Shown piece by piece: positions 59,265 to 64,000 of a DNA stretch of 64,000 nt. Positions within the stretch are counted from its first letter, which is position 1, and each line of letters starts with the position of its first letter. Source of the DNA: JANQIO01 sp965229625 (lineage in GTDB: Bacteria > Pseudomonadota > Gammaproteobacteria > Pseudomonadales > Halieaceae); the NCBI GenBank assembly GCA_965229625.1, contig CBDDJJ010000001.1, positions 1,984,001-2,048,000 of the forward strand, read 5' to 3'. Under the pieces are notes generated by a model. The model saw only the letters and a program-made list of their open reading frames with translations, was not told where the DNA came from and did not search any database. The position numbers were made by a program, and so were the translations under genes.

Positions 59265-60518
59265 ATGACGATCGAACTGACTCCCCTCGAAGCAGCAACT
59301 GTGGCCCGGGCAGTGTACGCGGTTCGCAAGGAAGGCGGACTGTCCACGGATCCCAGGCAGCGGCAAATGCAAACCGGCCTGGACAAGCTGAGCTCGGATG
59401 AGGGCGGTTTCACTACCGACGAGGCGTTCTCAGGCGAGAGCGGCTACTCGGGCCTGAAAGCGCCCCTCCATTACACGCAGAAGAAATTGTTGAGCCCGGG
59501 CGGCAGGACGGAATCCAAGTTTGGCTTTTTTGCCAAGGGCGAGGGAAGCCGGGCCGAGCACGCCATCGTCGCAACGCGGGGCACCGCCATCACGCCCGAC
59601 GTGTTAACCGATCTCTGGGCCATGCCCACCACATCCGCCATGGGCAATCGGGCCCATTCGGGATTTGTGGACACCTTTAGTTCCTATGAAGACGACCTGC
59701 GCGCCTTCGCATCGGATATCAAGGGCAGCGTTTCCACCGTGCACTGTATCGGCCACAGCCTGGGCGGCGCGCTGGCCACGCTGAATGCAGAGTTCCTTTG
59801 TCATCAGGGCTTCGAAGTAAAGCTGTATACCTTCGCCAGCCCCAGGGTCGGCTTCGGCAGTGCGCTTAAAAACTGCCTGCATAACAACAAGGTAACTGTG
59901 TATCGCGCCTACAACGATGCAGACCCCGTACCCATGGTTCCGGTCTGGCCTTTCATACACAGCGAGGGTGACTGCTGCACCGGGCGCCAGGTGCTGATCA
60001 ATCCGATGAAGCACAAGATGGTGAGCTATATCTCCGAGGTGCAGCATTTCTCCAGCTGGCGCGCGATGCAAAGAGCGCCTGATCCGGTGGCGCACAAGGA
60101 TATGACCTTCCTGGAAAGCGCGCTCAAGACCGGGCAGTCTTTCAGTGCCGCCCTGCTTCGCGCCGTGATGTACGCGCTCAAAAAGCTGATCAGGGCGGCA
60201 GAGGTTATTGTCGGTGTCGCCATTATCGGCACCCTTGCCCTGGTGGACCTCCTGGCCTGGATGTTCTTCAAGGCGAAGAGCCTGGTGGAAGAGTTCAGCA
60301 AGCTGTTGATGAAGGTCATGGGCGGCATCATGCGCTTCCTGGGCAAGGCCCTCGATACCGGCGCCAAAATGACCGAGACGGTGATCCGCTACCTGCTGGA
60401 GCAACTGTTCTCGGCTATTTCCAGCCGTGCCAGCCTCGCCCTGACCGCGACCCTGGCGGACCCGGCCTTCGGTGCCCTCCCCATGACTTTGCCCGTAACG
60501 ATGATGGGCGGATTCTAG
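59265..60518 (+). CDS. Class 3 lipase, candidate T6SS effector (Tle-like)
   Basis: A 417-residue protein without signal peptide. The nucleophile elbow GHSLGG gives Ser165; Asp220 in NDADPVPMVP and His232 or His250 are triad candidates. RGT (105-107) and HSGF (131-134) are family motifs. The last third is rich in hydrophobic and amphipathic helices, including a strong membrane-like segment at about 308-335, useful for lipid attack or membrane insertion. Encoded next to tssA and behind a putative exported immunity protein, it fits a T6SS phospholipase (Tle) acting on the periplasmic face of target membranes. A family number is not assigned. The 3' end overlaps the convergent lipoprotein gene by four bases. 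Confidence 0.85.
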   Translation: MTIELTPLEAATVARAVYAVRKEGGLSTDPRQRQMQTGLDKLSSDEGGFTTDEAFSGESGYSGLKAPLHYTQKKLLSPGGRTESKFGFFAKGEGSRAEHAIVATRGTAITPDVLTDLWAMPTTSAMGNRAHSGFVDTFSSYEDDLRAFASDIKGSVSTVHCIGHSLGGALATLNAEFLCHQGFEVKLYTFASPRVGFGSALKNCLHNNKVTVYRAYNDADPVPMVPVWPFIHSEGDCCTGRQVLINPMKHKMVSYISEVQHFSSWRAMQRAPDPVAHKDMTFLESALKTGQSFSAALLRAVMYALKKLIRAAEVIVGVAIIGTLALVDLLAWMFFKAKSLVEEFSKLLMKVMGGIMRFLGKALDTGAKMTETVIRYLLEQLFSAISSRASLALTATLADPAFGALPMTLPVTMMGGF

Positions 60519-63175
60519 CGGCGGCCGCGACGCCCACCCCGCGGCCTCCCGGCGCTGCGACGCGCCTGGAATCGCTGAAACCCCTGGTTGCGCGCGGCGG
60601 CGTCACGCTCCATCTGCCCGTAATCGGGGCTGGGCCGAGTTCGCTCCGGCGCTGCCGCAGTGCCTGCTTGCCGCGCCTGCGACGACGACTGGTTGACCGT
60701 CGAGTCTGAGCGCGCCTGCGGCGCGTCCGCCGGCGGCTGCTTGTCGCTGGACTCCCATTCACCGCTGTCGCGATCATAGGATTCCCAGCCATCCTCGGTC
60801 TTCTTGTAGACATCACCGTTGTGGCCCGCATAGATATCGCCGTCTTCGGTCTTGCCGACGGTCGTGCGGTTGCGGCCTTCTGACACCGATTTCAGTTCTC
60901 CACCGCCGGAAGACTCGATCTCCGTGACGCGGGTATTGCCGTCGCGCTTTGTCGTTGAGTCAATGGTGTCGCCGTCGGCATTGGTGAACTCACCCTCGCG
61001 CGTGACCGTGTCTCCATCCACGGATCGTTCGACAGTGCCGCCGCCACCCTCGGACCCTTCGATCGTTGCGCTGCCCTCCCCGTCCGTGAAGCTGCCGGTG
61101 ACCTCCCCGGTGCGACCGTCGCCGGTGGTAATGGAGCCGGAAGACGTGAGATTGCCATCCTCATCCCAGCTACGGCTCATCTCGGAACTACCGCCGCGGG
61201 ACGTCTCGCGCTCGGTTTCGGACCAGCCATCGTCGTAATTGATGGTGCGATCTGTCGTTATCCACTCGTCCTCCCGTTCCACCGTGCGGTCCAGGTAGGC
61301 CTTGCCGCTATCGTCATCCACATAACGCTCGGTCGTGGTTTTGGTATTGCGCTTTTCGTTGTACACCTCGCTATAACTGGCAAACTCATCGCCGTTCCAG
61401 GCAGTTTCGCGATAACCGTAGCGCCCGGTGCTGGGGTTATAACCGCGGCCATAGCTGTAGCCGCCGTAGGGGCCATACCAGACAGAACGCGACCCATAGG
61501 CACCCGTTTCCGGGTTGTAGAAGCGTCCATAGCCATAGGATGGGTAGCGCGGGTAATAGTAGGAACCGAAGTACACCGCATATCGCCAGCCCGTCGAGTA
61601 GACGGGCACGCCGTTCTGCACATAGACATTGGTCTGCGACGCCGCTGACGACGTGTAGGTGACACCATCGGTTGTGCTGTCGACCACTTCTACGTCGGTC
61701 ACTGCATAGCTGGGGGATTCCGGTGGGATGGAATAAACAGCCTCGGCCACGTCATCCGTCACGGCCCAGGGCCCCCGGGGCAGCGAAGCGCTGTACCAGG
61801 CGCCCTCGAAACAGAGGTAGTACACGCCGTCGAGCAGCAGCACGTGCTGGGGACTGTTGACGGCTCGCAATACCGGCGTCCCCTCGATGCGCTTAAATTC
61901 CGGCTCACCGTCATACACCACGGTAACAGGGGGCACTGCGTCTCTCGCCAGGGTCTTCTGCCGCGGCAGGATCGCTTCCAGGGCAGCCACCCTGGCTTCC
62001 GGTGTGCCCGCGACGGTAGACCGCAGGTAAGCCAGCGGATGGTCTTGCGGGATGTCGGCAAACTCGGAGGGCAACGCCTGTACGTATTCCCAGTCCGCCT
62101 CGGCGCGAAGTGAGTCGGAGACAAACCAGCGGCCGGCCACCGGATAAAACCAGCGCCCGGACAGCTCGAACAGGGGCGCCCAGGCATTGCTCACATACTG
62201 CAGTTCCCCGCTCTCAATAACGGCTTCCAGTACCGGTTCACCCTGGACGACGATCAGTTCCGCCGGCTCAGTGGTGTAGAGCACACGCGGCACAGGCACC
62301 GCGCTGTTCGGGGCGGGAACCGCGGCCAGCAGGTCGACATGCTGCCCCTCGGTCGACAGGCGCGACAGTCCGGCCGGTAGCTCCCGGGTGGCCGCCCAGT
62401 CTCCATCCAGCGAAGGCGAACTTAGCCAGAGGTCGCGATAAAGCAGATACCAGGCTCCCGTCTGCAAATCACCGATCAGCGGCCAGTTGGCGTTGACGAT
62501 AATCTGCAGGCCGGTGTTCTCGAGTGGGGCTGGATAGGGCCCACCGGCGATGTGCAGCAGGATTGCCGGTGAAAAGCTGACGTGGATAGGGGGTGGCGCC
62601 GTGTTAAACCCCTGCCTTGCGCCGCCTGCCAGCAGGCTTTCATCCACCGACGCCAGGAACAGGTCGAGCGGCACCTCCAGTGTTTTGGACCGCACCCCGG
62701 CATACAGGGCAGCGGCATAGTCATCTGTGCCACCGGAAACAAAGCGCACGTCTTCGATCCGCGGCTCGGTGATCACTACCTGGCGTTCTTCCAGCGATAT
62801 GTCGGTATCGCCAGCCAGCTTGATGGTGACGTAGAGCGGTGAACTCTCCCGCGATTCCGGGTAGAACTCCAGCGCCATGATGCCTTCGAAATGGGCGAAG
62901 CCATCCCAGCGCCTGATCTGCGGAGCGTGAAGCACCACGCGGTGATCACCCAGGGTGCGCGTCTCAGGGTATTGCCAGACAGCCACATCGTCTGCCGGGG
63001 GCGCAGCAGCCGTCGGTTGAGAGGCCGCAACCGACGGCGCAGGTTCAGGCGCCTCCGTATCCTGCAACGGCTCACCGGGCTCACGGCCACAGGACACAAG
63101 CGCGAGAGGAGCGAGCAGTAATAGCACGTATAGAGAAGGTCTGCGGTCAAACACGCCCTTGCCCCCTAAGCCCAT
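60515..63175 (-). CDS. Large putative lipoprotein of unknown function with Tyr/Gly-rich and low-complexity C-terminal regions
   Basis: About 886 residues from the ATG at 63175, which gives a lipoprotein signal ending in LVSC (Cys29); the frame is open 22 codons further. An N-terminal part (about 60-500) is beta-rich with WYLLYRDLWLSSPSLDGDWAAT- and GAWYSASLPRGPW-type motifs repeated several times, each like a 'displays/accepts then prints' unit (WFYPVAGRWFVS, YYLCFEGAWY), suggesting tandem small domains. The middle (about 540-610) is rich in YG/RYG (YYYPRYPSYGYGRFYNP). The C-terminal third is charged and repetitive (TTTERYVDD, SETERETSRGG), ending in RGRR. I do not recognise a family. It is encoded downstream of and opposite to the lipase. 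Function unknown. Confidence 0.75.
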   Translation of the reverse strand: MGLGGKGVFDRRPSLYVLLLLAPLALVSCGREPGEPLQDTEAPEPAPSVAASQPTAAAPPADDVAVWQYPETRTLGDHRVVLHAPQIRRWDGFAHFEGIMALEFYPESRESSPLYVTIKLAGDTDISLEERQVVITEPRIEDVRFVSGGTDDYAAALYAGVRSKTLEVPLDLFLASVDESLLAGGARQGFNTAPPPIHVSFSPAILLHIAGGPYPAPLENTGLQIIVNANWPLIGDLQTGAWYLLYRDLWLSSPSLDGDWAATRELPAGLSRLSTEGQHVDLLAAVPAPNSAVPVPRVLYTTEPAELIVVQGEPVLEAVIESGELQYVSNAWAPLFELSGRWFYPVAGRWFVSDSLRAEADWEYVQALPSEFADIPQDHPLAYLRSTVAGTPEARVAALEAILPRQKTLARDAVPPVTVVYDGEPEFKRIEGTPVLRAVNSPQHVLLLDGVYYLCFEGAWYSASLPRGPWAVTDDVAEAVYSIPPESPSYAVTDVEVVDSTTDGVTYTSSAASQTNVYVQNGVPVYSTGWRYAVYFGSYYYPRYPSYGYGRFYNPETGAYGSRSVWYGPYGGYSYGRGYNPSTGRYGYRETAWNGDEFASYSEVYNEKRNTKTTTERYVDDDSGKAYLDRTVEREDEWITTDRTINYDDGWSETERETSRGGSSEMSRSWDEDGNLTSSGSITTGDGRTGEVTGSFTDGEGSATIEGSEGGGGTVERSVDGDTVTREGEFTNADGDTIDSTTKRDGNTRVTEIESSGGGELKSVSEGRNRTTVGKTEDGDIYAGHNGDVYKKTEDGWESYDRDSGEWESSDKQPPADAPQARSDSTVNQSSSQARQAGTAAAPERTRPSPDYGQMERDAAARNQGFQRFQARRSAGRPRGGRRGRR

Positions 63176-63327
63176 CAGTTGGTCGTCCCCGGTATAGCCG
63201 ATACCATCCAGCACTCCGTCTGGATGATAGTGGCTTTGCATGAGAAAGGAAGCCGGCAGCCCGGCCCGTCATACTGCATTGCGGTGAAGGCGGTACATCG
63301 GAAATAGCGCCGAAAACTCGACGCCCA

Positions 63328-64000
63328 TCATCCAGGAATGTCCAGAATCGCCCTGGCGGCTCGCAAACCCGAACGATAGGCGCCCTGCGTGGTCGCCGGG
63401 TAACGCTTGTCTGTCGCCTCGCCGGCGAAGAATACCCGGTCATGTAACGGGGCCGCCAGTTCGCGTCGCAGTTTCGGTTTTGCGCCGACCTTCAGATATG
63501 AGTAGGCGCCTTCGGCAAAGGGGTCGCGCCCCCAGCGGGTCAGTACATGACCGGTCGGCGCCGGCACTGCGTCACCAAAGATGCGGCGCAAGACCTGCAG
63601 GGCATCCTCAAGGGTCTCGTGATCAGCCAGCGCCTCTACCTCCGCGGCCGCCGATGCCGAGCAGAAGCCGAGCAGTACCGGCGCGCCCGCCACCTCGCTG
63701 TAGTCGTACCAGCTCAGCCAGCGCCCGCGCTGTGCATGCTGGTAACCAAAGATCTGGGTGCCGGCACCCCAGAATCGGTCGGGAAAGCGCAGGAACAGCT
63801 TGTTGAGCAGGCCAACGCCGAGGCCGTCGATTGCGCGCCGGTGGGCAGCATCGAGGGCTGGCTCAAAGTGGATACGTCCCCGCTTCAACACCCCCAGGGG
63901 AACAGTGACAACTACCCGGTCGGCCTCGAACCGGGACTCCTGGGCGCTCACGCGGACGCGCCCGCCTGAGTAGTCTATCGCAGTGACCGCAGACTCAAGG
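63328..64000 (-). CDS. Flavin amine oxidase, 3' part (gene starts beyond the window)
   Basis: The frame is open to the right edge, so only about 224 C-terminal residues are seen; a GTG at 63951 is internal, because upstream codons continue the family pattern (AIDYSGGRVRV). Blocks typical of flavin-containing monoamine oxidases: ADRVVVTVPLGVLKRGRIHFEP, LNKLFLRFPDRFW, TRWGRDPFAEGAYSYLKVGA, and the FAD-contacting end VFFAGEATDKRYPATTQGAYRSGLRAA. The N-terminal Rossmann part lies outside. Substrate not determinable. Confidence 0.9.
   Translation of the reverse strand, partial: LESAVTAIDYSGGRVRVSAQESRFEADRVVVTVPLGVLKRGRIHFEPALDAAHRRAIDGLGVGLLNKLFLRFPDRFWGAGTQIFGYQHAQRGRWLSWYDYSEVAGAPVLLGFCSASAAAEVEALADHETLEDALQVLRRIFGDAVPAPTGHVLTRWGRDPFAEGAYSYLKVGAKPKLRRELAAPLHDRVFFAGEATDKRYPATTQGAYRSGLRAARAILDIPG

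Overview
The window is a 64 kb piece of a GC-rich gammaproteobacterial chromosome. Gene content (a complete type VI secretion system, a two-partner secretion adhesin, a 7TMR-DISM diguanylate cyclase) and codon choice suggest a marine, surface-associated bacterium, perhaps of the Halieaceae/Cellvibrionales type. That taxonomic guess is inference; there is no rRNA or other marker here. I saw no tRNA, rRNA, insertion sequence, integrase or CRISPR array.

Layout: 1-6.3 kb holds ordinary genes: a catalase-like 3' end, a diguanylate cyclase, a class 3 lipase, an M20 peptidase. From 5.2 to 26.9 kb, all on the minus strand and read right to left, come a PpkA-type kinase, a TpsB outer-membrane transporter, a 4517-residue TpsA exoprotein made mostly of about 91- and 130-residue repeats, then an MBOAT O-acyltransferase and its AlgJ/AlgX-like partner. 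From 27 to 58.3 kb lies the T6SS. All 13 core Tss proteins plus PAAR are present: tssA, B, C, hcp, tagJ, tssE, F, G, H in one minus-strand run (58.3 to 47.3 kb), and vgrG, PAAR, fha, tssJ, K, L, M, tagF, pppA, fha, ppkA in a second (41.5 to 23.8 kb). Between the two runs are twin TPR-methyltransferases, a LysM-like protein and, on the plus strand, a TssB-TssC-like fusion protein without the TssC C-terminal part. To the right of tssA is a likely lipase effector with a putative exported immunity protein, then a large lipoprotein and the 3' part of an amine oxidase gene.

How the genes may work together: TssJLM form the membrane complex, TssKFGE with VgrG/PAAR the baseplate and spike, TssBC the sheath around the Hcp tube, and ClpV with TagJ recycles the sheath. 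PpkA, PppA, TagF and two FHA proteins form a threonine-phosphorylation control branch. The PpkA N-terminus carries about a dozen copies of a (D/E)-D-K-T-x-L motif. The same motif occurs in the kinase activation segment and at Thr15 of TssL, which suggests a multivalent phospho-threonine docking array for the FHA proteins.

Main leads: this phospho-motif array; the TssB/TssC fusion; a TPS adhesin and acyltransferase genes lying directly downstream of the T6SS kinase; near-identical tandem repeats in the giant adhesin; and the lipase effector/immunity pair. Start sites, family names and promoters were judged by eye only.
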